Notes: generated by a model from the letters alone, not told the origin. A DNA stretch of 64,000 bases from Pseudomonas sp. Fl4BN1 (GCF_009908285.1 NZ_JAAARM010000027.1:34191-98190); one strand, 5' to 3'; positions 1-8,540 are shown, numbered from the stretch's first letter. Made by a program: numbers and translations.

Positions 1-278
1 AGAAGCAGATTCAGGTTAAAGAAATCAAGTTTCGTCCAGGGACGGAGGAAGGGGATTACCAGGTAAAACTGCGCAACCTGGTACGTTTCCTGAGTGATGG
101 GGACAGGGCCAAGGTATCCTTGCGATTCCGCGGCCGTGAGATGGCCCACCAGGAGCTGGGGATGGAACTCCTCAAGCGGGTTGAAGCTGACCTGCAAGAG
201 TACGGTTCGGTCGAACAGCATCCTAAGATGGAAGGACGCCAGCTGATCATGGTCATCGCCCCGAAAAAGAAGAAGTAA
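1..278 (+). CDS. infC: Translation initiation factor IF-3, C-terminal part
   Basis: The window opens inside this gene; the reading frame starts at base 3 and ends at TAA 276-278. The visible 91 residues are the IF-3 C-terminal domain that binds the 30S subunit and blocks premature 50S joining. They include the [14 protein letters not shown] segment, the helix around [14 protein letters not shown] and the lysine-rich end APKKKK typical of the family. It lies immediately upstream of rpmI and rplT, the conserved bacterial infC-rpmI-rplT order. The start, and any AUU-type start codon, lies outside the window. Confidence 0.97.
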
Positions 279-338
279 TCAACAGGGCACGGCAGGCCTT
301 CTGATTATGTTTATCAACTGAATGCGGAGTATCCGAAC

Positions 339-533
339 ATGCCAAAGATGAAAACCAAAAGTGGTGCTGCTAAGCGGTTTCTGAAAACTGCTAACGGTAT
401 CAAGCACAAGCACGCTTTCAAGAGCCACATCCTGACCAAAATGTCGACCAAGCGTAAGCGTCAACTGCGCGGTAGCAGCTTGCTGCATCCGTCTGACGTG
501 GCAAAAGTCGAGCGCATGCTGCGCCTTCGTTAA
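339..533 (+). CDS. rpmI: 50S ribosomal protein bL35
   Basis: This 64-residue protein is the usual bL35 length. It begins MPKMKTKSGAAKRF, is strongly basic, and contains the HILTKMSTKRKRQLRG segment characteristic of the family. It is a structural component of the large ribosomal subunit. It sits 60 bases after infC and 29 bases before rplT, as expected for a co-transcribed ribosomal operon. Confidence 0.98.
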   Translation: MPKMKTKSGAAKRFLKTANGIKHKHAFKSHILTKMSTKRKRQLRGSSLLHPSDVAKVERMLRLR

Positions 534-562
534 TTTTTGGATCAAGAAAGAGGAAGTAACTC

Positions 563-919
563 ATGGCTCGTGTAAAGCGTGGCGTCATTGCCCGTAAGCG
601 TCACAAAAAAATTCTGAAACTTGCTAAAGGCTACTACGGCGCTCGCTCGCGCGTATTCCGTGTTGCCAAGCAAGCGGTAATCAAGGCAGGCCAATACGCC
701 TACCGTGACCGTCGTCAGAAAAAACGTCAGTTCCGCGCTCTGTGGATCGCTCGTATCAACGCTGGTGCTCGTATTAACGGTCTGTCCTACAGCCGTTTCA
801 TCGCCGGCCTGAAAAAAGCGTCCATCGAGATCGACCGTAAGGTTCTGGCTGATCTGGCAGTGAACGAAAAAGCGGCGTTTGCTGCGATTGTCGAGAAAGC
901 TAAAGCCACCTTGGCTTAA
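563..919 (+). CDS. rplT: 50S ribosomal protein bL20
   Basis: At 118 residues this is standard bL20 length. It starts MARVKRGVIARKRHKKILK and contains AKGYYGARSRVFRVAKQAV and the C-terminal globular part with NGLSYSRFIAGLKKA. bL20 binds 23S rRNA early in large-subunit assembly and in other bacteria represses its own operon. A ribosome-binding sequence (gaggaagtaac) precedes the ATG. The gene is followed at 975-1011 by a perfect hairpin terminator that separates it from pheS. Confidence 0.98.
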   Translation: MARVKRGVIARKRHKKILKLAKGYYGARSRVFRVAKQAVIKAGQYAYRDRRQKKRQFRALWIARINAGARINGLSYSRFIAGLKKASIEIDRKVLADLAVNEKAAFAAIVEKAKATLA

Positions 920-974
920 GTACCCCCGACAGTCACTTGGCGTCACCTCTGTGGCTCCAGGTGTTAAACGTCAT

Positions 975-1011
975 AAATAGGGGAAGAGCCTTCAAGCTCT
1001 TCCCCTATTTT
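975..1011 (+). terminator. Intrinsic terminator/attenuator between rplT and pheS
   Basis: A perfect 15-base inverted repeat (arms 975-989 and 996-1011) with a short loop ends in a T-rich run, 18 bases before the pheS start. In enterobacteria pheST is controlled by attenuation at this position. Here I see no convincing phenylalanine-rich leader peptide with its own stop codon, so simple termination with partial read-through is equally possible. Confidence 0.8.
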
Positions 1012-1028
1012 GTATCTGGAGTCTGTAC

Positions 1029-2045
1029 ATGGAAAACCTGGATGCGCTGGTTTCTCAAGCACTTGAGGCCGTGCAACACGCTGAAGACATCAATGCCCTG
1101 GAGCAGATCCGGGTTCACTTCCTTGGCAAGAAGGGCGAGCTGACTCAGGTGATGAAGACCCTGGGCAACCTGCCAGCCGAAGAACGTCCGCAAGTCGGTG
1201 CGTTGATCAACGTTGCCAAGGAGCGCGTGACAGAGGTTCTCAATGCACGCAAAGCGGCTTTCGAGGAGGCGGAACTTAGCGCCAAACTCGCAGCCGAGTG
1301 CATTGACGTGACCCTGCCGGGCCGTGGCCAGACCTCCGGTGGTCTGCACCCGATTACGCGGACCCTGGAACGTATCGAGCAGTTCTTCACCCATATTGGC
1401 TACGGTATCGCCGAAGGCCCAGAGGTCGAAGACGATTATCACAACTTTGAAGCGCTCAACATCCCAGGCCATCACCCGGCCCGTTCGATGCATGACACCT
1501 TCTATTTCAATGCGAACATGCTGTTGCGCACCCATACCTCTCCGGTACAGGTCCGCACCATGGAATCGCAGCAGCCGCCGATTCGCATTGTCTGCCCAGG
1601 CCGTGTGTACCGTAGCGACTCGGATATCACCCATTCGCCAATGTTCCATCAGGTGGAAGGCTTGTTGGTCGATCGCGATATCAATTTCGCCGACCTGAAA
1701 GGCACTATCGAAGAGTTTCTACGGGTGTTCTTTGAAAAAGAGCTGGCCGTACGTTTCCGTCCTTCGTACTTCCCGTTCACCGAACCCTCCGCCGAAGTCG
1801 ATATGGAGTGCGTGATGTGTAGCGGTAAAGGCTGCCGTGTCTGCAAACAAACCGGCTGGCTGGAAGTCATGGGTTGCGGCATGGTTCATCCGAATGTGCT
1901 GCGTATGTCCGGGATTGATCCGGAAGAGTTCCAGGGCTTTGCCTTCGGCATGGGCGTCGAGCGTCTGGCCATGCTGCGTTACGGTGTCAATGACTTGCGC
2001 CTGTTCTTCGACAACGACTTGCGGTTTCTTGCGCAATTTCGCTAG
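1029..2045 (+). CDS. pheS: Phenylalanyl-tRNA synthetase alpha subunit
   Basis: This 338-residue protein has the normal bacterial PheS length. An N-terminal coiled-coil arm that contacts tRNA (about residues 1-90) is followed by the class II catalytic core, with motif 2 around CPGRVYRSDSDITHSPMFHQ and motif 3 around GFAFGMGVERLAML. A Cys-rich insertion (ECVMCSGKGCRVCKQTGW) matches a feature I associate with many gammaproteobacterial PheS proteins. It charges tRNA-Phe as an alpha2beta2 enzyme with PheT, encoded 35 bases downstream. Confidence 0.98.
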   Translation: MENLDALVSQALEAVQHAEDINALEQIRVHFLGKKGELTQVMKTLGNLPAEERPQVGALINVAKERVTEVLNARKAAFEEAELSAKLAAECIDVTLPGRGQTSGGLHPITRTLERIEQFFTHIGYGIAEGPEVEDDYHNFEALNIPGHHPARSMHDTFYFNANMLLRTHTSPVQVRTMESQQPPIRIVCPGRVYRSDSDITHSPMFHQVEGLLVDRDINFADLKGTIEEFLRVFFEKELAVRFRPSYFPFTEPSAEVDMECVMCSGKGCRVCKQTGWLEVMGCGMVHPNVLRMSGIDPEEFQGFAFGMGVERLAMLRYGVNDLRLFFDNDLRFLAQFR

Positions 2046-2080
2046 TCGCGCGTCCGTAACGAATCTATTAGGAGAGCAGG

Positions 2081-4459
2081 ATGAAATTCAGTGAACAATG
2101 GCTGCGTGGCTGGGTTAGCCCGCAGGTGAGTCGCGACGAGCTGGTAGCTCGTCTATCGATGGCCGGTCTTGAGGTCGACAGCGTAACGCCGGCCGCCGGT
2201 GTTTTCAGCGGTGTAGTGGTGGGTGAAGTGCTAAGCACCGAGCAGCATCCTGATGCCGACAAGCTGCGGGTGTGCCAGGTCAGCAATGGTGCGGAAACCT
2301 TCCAGGTTGTGTGCGGTGCGCCAAACGTGCGCCAAGGCTTGAAGATTCCATTTGCGATGATCGGTGCAGAGTTGCCTGGCGACTTCAAGATCAAGAAGGC
2401 CAAGCTGCGTGGCGTTGAGTCCAACGGCATGTTGTGCTCCCAGGCGGAGCTGCAGATCGGCGAAGGCAATGACGGTCTGATGGAGTTGCCGGCTGACGCT
2501 CCTGTGGGTATGGATATTCGTGCCTACCTGAACCTGGATGACGCCAGCATCGAGGTTGATTTGACCCCGAACCGCGGTGACTGTCTGTCGCTGGCCGGTC
2601 TGGCTCGCGAGGTTGGTGCCCTGTATGCGGCTAAAGTAGAGCGTCCGGAAGTTAAAGTTGTCCCTCCGGTGCACGATGAAGTGCGTCCAGTCGAGGTGCT
2701 GGCTCCAGCGGCCTGCCCGCGTTACCTGGGGCGGGTTATCCGCAATGTCGACCTGTCCAAGCCGACTCCGCTGTGGATGGTTGAGCGGTTGCGTCGTGGC
2801 GATGTGCGCAGTATCGACGCGGCCGTGGATATCACCAACTACGTGATGCTCGAACTGGGCCACCCTCTGCACGCTTTCGATCTCGCTGAAATCAATGGCG
2901 GTATCCGCGTGCGTATGGCGGAAGAGGGCGAAAAACTGGTGCTGCTCGACGGTCAGGAAGTGACGCTGCGCAGCGATACTCTGGTGATTGCCGACCATAC
3001 CCGGGCTTTGGCAATTGCAGGGGTAATGGGGGGCGAGCACAGCGGCGTCACCGCGAACACCCGTGACGTGTTTCTAGAAAGCGCATTCTTCGATCAGATT
3101 TCGGTTGCCGGCAAGGCGCGCTCCTATGGTCTGCATACCGATGCCTCTCATCGCTATGAGCGTGGCGTTGACTGGCAACTGGCCCGTGAAGCCATGGAGC
3201 GTGCTACAGGGTTGCTGCTTGAGATTACTGGCGGCGAAGCGGGTCCGATTATCGAGACTGTCAGCGAGCAATACTTGCCATCTGTTGCACCTGTCACGTT
3301 GCGTGCTGAACGCGTTACTCAGATGCTGGGCATGGAGATCGACGGCGTTGAGGTTGAGCGTCTGCTCACTGCGCTGGGGCTGACTGTGACCGCCGATGGG
3401 GCCGGGCAGTGGCGTGTTGAAGTACCGAGTCATCGCTTTGACATCAGCCTTGAGGTCGACTTGATCGAAGAGTTGGCACGCCTTTATGGCTACAACCGCT
3501 TGCCGGTTCGTTATCCGCAGGCCCGTCTGGCCCCTCAAGCCAAAGCAGAAGCACAAGGTGACCTACCAGCACTGCGCCGTTTGCTGGTCGCTCGTGGCTA
3601 TCAGGAAGCGGTTACTTATAGCTTCATCGATCCGAAGCTGTTTGAACTGTTCAATCCAGGCGTCGAACCGCTACTGCTGGCTAATCCGATTTCGGCAGAT
3701 ATGGCCGCCATGCGCTCCTCGTTGTGGCCGGGCCTGGTCAAAGTGCTTCAGCACAACTTGAACCGTCAGCAGGATCGCGTCCGTATGTTTGAGAGCGGGC
3801 TGCGTTTTGTTGGTCAATTGGAAGGTTTGAAACAGCAACCCATGTTGGCGGGTGTTGTTTGCGGTAGTCGGCTGCCTGAGGGTTGGGCACAAGGCCGCGA
3901 TGGCGTGGATTTCTTTGACGTCAAGGCAGATGTCGAAGCGGTATTGGGTTTCGCGGGTGCTCTGGACGCCTTTGCCTTTGTCCCAGGCCAGCATCCTGCA
4001 CTGCATCCAGGCCAGACGGCACGCATCGAGCGCGATGGTCGTGAAGTCGGTTATCTGGGCGCCATTCACCCGGAGCTGGCGAAGCACCTCGGCCTGGATC
4101 GTCCGGTTTACGTGTTTGAACTGGTTTTGGGCGAAGTGGCCCAGGGGCGTTTACCGAAGTTCCACGAACTCTCGCGGTTCCCTGAAGTGCGTCGTGACCT
4201 GGCATTGCTGGCGGATCGTGACGTGGCGGCCAGTGCGGTATTGGACGTAATTCGTGAGAATGCAGGTGAATGGCTGACGGACCTCAGGCTATTTGACGTG
4301 TATCAGGGTAAAGGCATTGATCCACATAGAAAAAGCCTTGCCGTTGGCTTGACCTGGCAGCATCCATCGCGCACTCTTAATGACGATGAGGTGAACTCCA
4401 CGACGCAAAACATCCTCACCTCGCTCGAACAAAGGTTGAACGCCACGTTAAGGAAGTGA
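2081..4459 (+). CDS. pheT: Phenylalanyl-tRNA synthetase beta subunit
   Basis: The 792-residue protein matches the family length. It starts MKFSEQWLRGWVSP. Next come the tRNA-binding (EMAP/OB) domain around residues 40-150, the B3/B4 editing domain with MLELGHPLHAFD, the B5 domain, the catalytic-like core and a C-terminal FDX-ACB anticodon-binding domain (KFHELSRFPEVRRDLAL onward). It assembles with PheS and provides editing and tRNA binding. A clear Shine-Dalgarno (aggagag) precedes the ATG. ihfA starts 3 bases after the stop. Confidence 0.98.
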   Translation: MKFSEQWLRGWVSPQVSRDELVARLSMAGLEVDSVTPAAGVFSGVVVGEVLSTEQHPDADKLRVCQVSNGAETFQVVCGAPNVRQGLKIPFAMIGAELPGDFKIKKAKLRGVESNGMLCSQAELQIGEGNDGLMELPADAPVGMDIRAYLNLDDASIEVDLTPNRGDCLSLAGLAREVGALYAAKVERPEVKVVPPVHDEVRPVEVLAPAACPRYLGRVIRNVDLSKPTPLWMVERLRRGDVRSIDAAVDITNYVMLELGHPLHAFDLAEINGGIRVRMAEEGEKLVLLDGQEVTLRSDTLVIADHTRALAIAGVMGGEHSGVTANTRDVFLESAFFDQISVAGKARSYGLHTDASHRYERGVDWQLAREAMERATGLLLEITGGEAGPIIETVSEQYLPSVAPVTLRAERVTQMLGMEIDGVEVERLLTALGLTVTADGAGQWRVEVPSHRFDISLEVDLIEELARLYGYNRLPVRYPQARLAPQAKAEAQGDLPALRRLLVARGYQEAVTYSFIDPKLFELFNPGVEPLLLANPISADMAAMRSSLWPGLVKVLQHNLNRQQDRVRMFESGLRFVGQLEGLKQQPMLAGVVCGSRLPEGWAQGRDGVDFFDVKADVEAVLGFAGALDAFAFVPGQHPALHPGQTARIERDGREVGYLGAIHPELAKHLGLDRPVYVFELVLGEVAQGRLPKFHELSRFPEVRRDLALLADRDVAASAVLDVIRENAGEWLTDLRLFDVYQGKGIDPHRKSLAVGLTWQHPSRTLNDDEVNSTTQNILTSLEQRLNATLRK

Positions 4460-4462
4460 CGT

Positions 4463-4765
4463 ATGGGGGCTCTGACGAAAGCTGAAATGGCCGAACGTCT
4501 CTACGAAGAGCTAGGCCTGAATAAACGCGAGGCCAAGGAATTGGTCGAGCTATTCTTTGAAGAAATCAGGCACGCTCTCGAAGATAACGAACAGGTTAAA
4601 TTGTCCGGTTTCGGTAACTTCGACCTTCGGGATAAACGCCAGCGTCCTGGCCGCAATCCTAAAACGGGTGAAGAAATTCCGATCACGGCTCGCCGTGTGG
4701 TCACCTTTCGTCCAGGGCAGAAGTTGAAGGCCCGAGTTGAGGCTTATGCTGGAACCAAGTCATAA
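4463..4765 (+). CDS. ihfA: Integration host factor subunit alpha
   Basis: This 100-residue protein of the HU/IHF family begins MGALTKAEMAERLYEELGL. It carries the DNA-bending beta-arm region GRNPKTGEEIPI and the NFDLRDK turn typical of IHF-alpha. With IHF-beta it binds and sharply bends specific DNA sites, shaping transcription, replication and site-specific recombination, including phage integration. It is tightly linked to pheT (3-base gap) and overlaps the next gene by 20 bases, indicating one operon. Confidence 0.98.
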   Translation: MGALTKAEMAERLYEELGLNKREAKELVELFFEEIRHALEDNEQVKLSGFGNFDLRDKRQRPGRNPKTGEEIPITARRVVTFRPGQKLKARVEAYAGTKS

Positions 4766-5102
4766 CGACGAGCTGCCGGTCATTCCGGGTAAACGCTACT
4801 TCACCATTGGTGAGGTCAGTGAGCTTTGTGCGGTAAAACCGCATGTTCTGCGTTATTGGGAGCAGGAATTTCCTCAACTCAACCCCGTCAAACGCCGCGG
4901 AAATCGCCGGTATTATCAGCGCCAGGATGTGCTGATGATCCGGCAGATCCGTGCGTTGCTTTACGATCAGGGGTTCACCATCGGCGGTGCGCGTTTGCGC
5001 CTTTCCGGTGATGAGGCCAAAGACGACACGACCCAATACAAGCAACTCATTCGTCAGATGATCTCTGAGCTGGAAGATGTGCTTGTGGTGCTCAAGAAGT
5101 AA
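4746..5102 (+). CDS. MerR family transcriptional regulator
   Basis: The ATG at 4746 lies inside the end of ihfA and gives 118 residues beginning MLEPSHNDELPV; this is preferred over the upstream TTG at 4737. The N-terminal winged helix-turn-helix reads YFTIGEVSELCAVKPHVLRYW, followed by NRRYY and a dimerisation helix ending LEDVLVVLKK. There is no effector-binding domain or metal-binding cysteine motif, so it is a short MerR protein. In Pseudomonas this gene is a constant partner of ihfA. Its targets are not apparent from sequence. Confidence 0.93.
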   Translation: MLEPSHNDELPVIPGKRYFTIGEVSELCAVKPHVLRYWEQEFPQLNPVKRRGNRRYYQRQDVLMIRQIRALLYDQGFTIGGARLRLSGDEAKDDTTQYKQLIRQMISELEDVLVVLKK

Positions 5103-5191
5103 TTCAGCGTATTTAAATACTTCCACTTTTCAAAAGCTTGCGGTATATTTCTCAACGTTTCCTGAGAAGTGAAACAGGTTTCACGCCTAGT

Positions 5192-5268
5192 CGGGGCGTA
5201 GCGCAGTCCGGTAGCGCACTAGCATGGGGTGCTAGGGGTCGAGTGTTCGAATCACTCCGTCCCGACCA
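5192..5268 (+). tRNA. tRNA-Pro (anticodon GGG)
   Basis: The 77-base cloverleaf includes an encoded CCA. The acceptor arms CGGGGCG and CGTCCCG pair with one G-U. The anticodon stem CTAGC/GCTAG encloses a seven-base loop with T33 followed by GGG. The T-arm contains GTTCGAATC. The 3' end directly abuts a decayed prophage whose integrase remnant begins about 80 bases downstream, so this tRNA was most likely the phage attachment site. I did not find a second copy of the tRNA 3' end in the window. Confidence 0.97.
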
Positions 5269-5284
5269 TATTTTTCAATGACTT

Positions 5285-5314
5285 AGGCCAATGTTCACAG
5301 CATTGGCCTTTTTC
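5285..5314 (+). terminator. Intrinsic terminator after tRNA-Pro
   Basis: The arms aggccaatg and cattggcct enclose a seven-base loop and are followed by a run of T. It lies 16 bases downstream of the tRNA and would end the tRNA transcript. It also lies between the tRNA and the converging integrase remnant. Confidence 0.85.
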
Positions 5315-5347
5315 ATTTGCGTGACTTTTGCGTGACTTCTCGTTTTT

Positions 5348-5494
5348 TCATGCCTGTCTCCTCTTCAAAATTGTCAGCGCTGGACCTCGCGAGTCTGTTG
5401 CTGAAACCATGTTTGCGGCTTTTATAAGCTGATCCAGCTCCGCGGCTGAGTAATGGCTTGTGATGCTGCCATTCTTGTGGCCGAGCAAGGCCTT
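5348..5494 (-). pseudogene. Phage integrase (tyrosine recombinase), C-terminal remnant
   Basis: Read on the minus strand, 48 codons encode KALLGHKNGSITSHYSAAEL and continue to a TGA at 5348-5350. LLGHKN and SHYS correspond to the last conserved block of tyrosine recombinases: the LGH motif and the catalytic tyrosine. Everything upstream of the lysine is missing because the frame meets a stop at 5495-5497, exactly where the neighbouring holin sequence begins. Position and orientation next to tRNA-Pro fit the integrase of the element that once used this tRNA. The fragment cannot be functional. Confidence 0.85.
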
Positions 5495-5499
5495 TCAGC

Positions 5500-5753
5500 C
5501 ACAGATCTATGCAGGTGGTATGGCCGCCATTGTTGCCGTATTTCGAGTGATCTATGGCGGTGGCAGCAGACGCAAGATGGTGCTGGAAGCCGTCATCTGC
5601 GGCCTGATCGGTTCCAGCCTTATCCCTTTGCTTGAGTACTTCACCCTCCCGGCCGACCTGGCCACCTTCGCTGGCTGCATGGTCGGCTTTGTTGGAGTAG
5701 AGAAACTTCGGGATTACTCCGATCGGTTCATGAGCCGCAAAGCCGAGAGCTGA
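5500..5753 (+). pseudogene. Phage holin, N-terminally truncated
   Basis: The conserved stretch starts around QIYAGGMAAIVAVFRVIYGG and runs through ICGLIGSSLIPLLEYFTLP and TFAGCMVGFVGVEKLRDY to the stop at 5753, giving two or three membrane helices and a charged tail, as in lambda-type phage holins. An ATG at 5460 opens the frame, but its first roughly 15 codons are antisense to the integrase tail, so the native start has been lost at the junction. A membrane protein could still be made from the fused frame, but I regard it as a relic of the lysis cassette. Confidence 0.7.
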
Positions 5754-5858
5754 TCCGCGCCACATTTTCGAATGCTCCAGATCGTGGCGCGATAATCGAT
5801 AATTCCAGCGATTGGGTTACCCTTTGATAGGTTCAGTCACGTTCTCTAGGTAGCACTC

Positions 5859-6209
5859 ATGTCGCGATTCGAGGTTTCCAGCAATGGGCAGCATATCGGT
5901 TGGTCCGATCTGGAGCTCGGCGACCCGCCCATGGGGGTAGCTTTCGGTGTATTTGTTCCAGGCCCCGGCTACTCCCGCATCCAAGGTCAAGTTCGAGCCT
6001 CTACTCAGCGTGATCAGAGGCGCTTCAATTTTACGGTGCGTATTGTTGGAGGAGAGGAGATTCGCGCTTCTGGCGCGTCCATAGCTGACTACTCGGCCGA
6101 TTGTGGGGCTGATGCAATAGAGCTAGTCGTTCTGGGTATCGAGTACCCTGACTATGGTGAAGTCTTTCCTGAGCATGTAGAGGCGTATCGACGTCAATTT
6201 GAGATCTGA
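5859..6209 (+). CDS. Hypothetical protein in prophage remnant
   Basis: The 116-residue soluble protein begins MSRFEVSSNGQHIGWSDLE, with an aggtag sequence about 10 bases upstream of the ATG. It has no signal peptide or membrane helix and is acidic overall. The middle looks beta-rich (FNFTVRIVGGEEIRA). I do not recognise the family. It stands alone between the holin relic and a gene-poor stretch. Codon use looks less GC-biased at third positions than the core genes, consistent with acquired DNA. Confidence 0.6.
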   Translation: MSRFEVSSNGQHIGWSDLELGDPPMGVAFGVFVPGPGYSRIQGQVRASTQRDQRRFNFTVRIVGGEEIRASGASIADYSADCGADAIELVVLGIEYPDYGEVFPEHVEAYRRQFEI

Positions 6210-6718
6210 GCGTGCATCAGGAAATAAGTGCGCTGGAAGAGTGGGGGTGCCGCTGGTGAGTGCGGCACGGAGCACATTAGGAGCGCGGATAGTTCAGCTT
6301 GAGGCAGGCATTCTCGGCTTCAGCCTGTCCAGGATATGACTCTCCGATTTTCTGCCCTGTGGACTTCTCCTATACCTCCCAGTGAAAGCTAGATTGGGAT
6401 CCAGTACTTTGTCCGCTCTTATTTCCTTGTACGTTTGCGGTCACTACTTTTTTTGTCGCGTAACGCTCGCTCATGAAGTGTTCCTTGTCCATGAATGGGG
6501 TGCTACCAGTACTGGCAACCAGCCACTATTTCAAGCTTCAGGTGATCCGTGGACAGACCTAGCCCTCCAGCATCCCTGCTTGAGCTGTCCGATCTCTTCG
6601 GCTTCGGTATTCGCCTGACTCCAGCCCCTGAAGTGTGGGAATGGCTCCAGGCCGAGATCCTTGCCGATACTTGCAGCATCCACAACAAAGACCATGCCCA
6701 CCTACTGGATGCAGACAT
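6210..6718. other. Gene-poor stretch within prophage remnant
   Basis: I see no convincing gene here. Short open frames on both strands lack ribosome-binding sites. A minus-strand segment near 6280-6365 reads as a possible short C-terminal relic (ESYPGQAEAENACLKLNYPRS then stop), too short to assign. The stretch probably represents scrambled phage DNA. Confidence 0.5.
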
Positions 6719-7466
6719 TCAGGTCATGTGGGCATCTTCGAGCTTCGAGAAACAGGGCCGGACAGTCCTTGGCCAAGCCGAGCAGCTGGCTTTCTGCAGC
6801 TGCTGGTCTCCGACGGCCATGCAGTTCTCGATCCAGACCGCATTGATTTCTGACGGCAGCTTGGCGGGCTTCTTTTTCAATGTGCCGCAGACAATGGCGC
6901 TGTACAGGGTGCCGGCCTTGTTGGCCGCCATCAGCAGGCGGAACAGCTGACCGCGGGCTGGCAGGGGCGGTGGGGCCAGCACGTCGAAGCGGTCGAGGAC
7001 CAGGAAGCGCAGGCCTGAATGCTCTGCGATGGCCAGGGCCAGCAGGGCGTCGACACGCCTGCGCTCCGACTTCGACAGCAGCGTGTAGGTGCGCCCGCCG
7101 GCGGTGATCTGTACCAGTGGCCAGCCGGCAACCTGTGACCCCTTGGCCAAGCTGTCATTGAAGGGCTTCAAAGCGCCGGCCAGGATCTCGCCCGGGATGC
7201 CATCGGGTGCCAGCAGGTCAGCAATCAGGGTCCAGGCCTTGAGGTCGGATTGCATCTTCCAGACGCTTGAGCATTGCGTCGGTCAACGGCTCGCCAGCGG
7301 ACTTGTCCTGGGCGCTCAGGTCACGGCCGGCCTGTTCGGCTTCTGTGAACGTCTTCTGGTCGTTGACCTGGGTACGGGCCGGCAGGCTGTAGGCCTCGTT
7401 CGCTTTCTTGAGCTCCATTTGGGCGGTGGCCAGCTTGGCCGTGTCGGCGGAGCGAATTCGCTGCAC
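6719..7466 (-). pseudogene. Phage SMC/RecF-like ATPase fragment, frameshifted
   Basis: Two minus-strand frames together encode the C-terminal part of an ABC-type ATPase. The upstream piece (7466-7218) is a helical stretch ending DAMLKRLEDA. The downstream piece (about 7255-6719) continues MQSDLKAWTLIADLLAPDG and contains YTLLSKSERRRVDALLALA followed by GLRFLVLDRFDVL, a signature-like motif plus Walker B/D-loop arrangement seen in SbcC/RecF-like phage ATPases. The switch between frames near 7245-7260 indicates a frameshift. The N-terminal Walker A part is absent. It is a non-functional remnant. Confidence 0.65.
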
Positions 7467-7790
7467 CCTTTAGATGGACCGCAGCTACAGTCACCCTCGC
7501 AGCCGCAGCTGCACCCGGAGTAATCCAGGGTGCACCAGCCTTCTTGCTCAACTTCCCCCTCTTGGGTGATCGAGTAGCCATCGAGCCAAAGCACTGGGAT
7601 AGGGACTGGAAGGATGTTTGGGGCTTCCTGCGAGCAGCCATGAAAGAAGTGGATAATCAGGATCAACAGTCGCTATGGCAGGTTATTTACGCGGAAAAAT
7701 AAGAAAGTGCAGCGTAATATATTGACATGGCGGGGGGACGGTACTTATTCCCATAATGCACAAGTAACGCGAAACGCACAGCTAACTCAA
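7467..7790. other. Mosaic stretch without a clear gene
   Basis: Two incompatible coding hints overlap. On the minus strand, a frame opening near 7666 gives a cysteine-rich segment (GCSCGCEGDCSCG, about 7480-7530) with GC-rich third positions. On the plus strand, a frame ending at TAA 7700-7702 gives LGDRVAIEPKHWDRDWKDVW and onward. Neither has a convincing start, and the minus frame loses sense near 7466 where the ATPase fragment begins. I read it as a deletion junction between phage fragments. Confidence 0.4.
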
Positions 7791-7816
7791 AACCCGGCCA
7801 TCGAGCCGGGTTTTTT
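7791..7816 (+). terminator. Intrinsic terminator
   Basis: The arms aacccggc and gccgggtt enclose a six-base loop and are followed by a T run. It lies about 95 bases upstream of the DUF3015 gene and insulates it from read-through out of the prophage debris. Confidence 0.85.
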
Positions 7817-7910
7817 GTCTGCTTTTAATCGACAGTCTCTGCGTCTTTATATCTTTGCTACGCTCAAGCTGCATTTATCTTTTGTACCAACAGTATTGAG
7901 GGGAAAAAAT

Positions 7911-8420
7911 ATGGAGATTTTCAACCTTGTAAAGGTTGTTTCCTTAAGTGCGCTGATGCTGACAGCAGTATCAACATACGCGGATACACCTAAAAAAAGC
8001 GCTGGTTGTGGTTGGGGTAATATGCTGTTTGAAGGACAGAAAGGCCTTGGTCCATATGTTTTTGCCTCTACTACCAACGGCACTCTAGGCAATGCTACCT
8101 TCGGCATGACCTCCGGCACGAACGGCTGCGATACGAGCAAGCCTATGGGATATGGTGGTCACTCGCTGCTCGCCATGAATGGAATGCTGGATGGTATTGC
8201 CGAGGACATGGCGAGAGGCAAGGGTGAATATCTGGATAGTTATTCAGCTTTGTTGGGTGTTGATCAGAAAGACCAAGCCTATTTTGCGAAAGTGACGCAT
8301 GCGCATTACGGAGAGATATTCAGTGCTCATAATCTCTCTAGCGAGCAAGTTCTAAGCCGGACGCTGGCGGTCATGAGTAAAGATGCGGTATTGATGCGTT
8401 ATTCCAAGCAGCCAGCGTGA
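7911..8420 (+). CDS. DUF3015 family secreted protein
   Basis: The ATG at 7911 is preceded by gagggga and gives 169 residues. A Sec signal peptide (KVVSLSALMLTAVSTYAD) is followed by the family hallmark CGWGNMLFEGQKGLGPYVFA, then TTNGTLGNATFGMTSGTNGC. This matches DUF3015, a group of small periplasmic or secreted proteobacterial proteins of unknown function with two or three conserved cysteines. An intrinsic terminator lies upstream (7791) and another downstream (8517), so it is monocistronic. Its presence among phage relics suggests cargo or a chromosomal gene caught between deletions. Confidence 0.85.
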   Translation: MEIFNLVKVVSLSALMLTAVSTYADTPKKSAGCGWGNMLFEGQKGLGPYVFASTTNGTLGNATFGMTSGTNGCDTSKPMGYGGHSLLAMNGMLDGIAEDMARGKGEYLDSYSALLGVDQKDQAYFAKVTHAHYGEIFSAHNLSSEQVLSRTLAVMSKDAVLMRYSKQPA

Positions 8421-8516
8421 CCGTATCGCTGTGCAAATGAAGTCCTGTTCTAGCGACAGGCCATCCGGGCTAATTTTCGGGTGACGTACAACCCCTGTGC
8501 CTCTAATGCATACCGA

Positions 8517-8539
8517 CCCCGCCTAGTGCGGGGCTTTTT
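8517..8539 (+). terminator. Intrinsic terminator after DUF3015 gene
   Basis: The arms ccccgc and gcgggg enclose a short loop and are followed directly by a T run. It lies about 100 bases after the stop codon of the DUF3015 gene on the same strand. Confidence 0.8.
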
Positions 8540-8540
8540 A

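Noticed and set aside
937..1143. Open frame across the pheS terminator with several Phe codons, as a possible attenuation leader peptide
   Set aside because: It starts with TTG, has no ribosome-binding site, runs on into pheS instead of ending before the terminator, and its Phe codons lie inside the hairpin itself.
5460..5753. Holin fragment as an intact 97-residue gene
   Set aside because: Its first roughly 15 codons are antisense integrase sequence, so the natural N-terminus is missing; listed as a pseudogene.
6549..6950. Plus-strand open frame of 133 codons
   Set aside because: It is antisense to the phage ATPase fragment, whose minus-strand translation contains recognisable ATPase motifs; the plus frame has no domain-like pattern.
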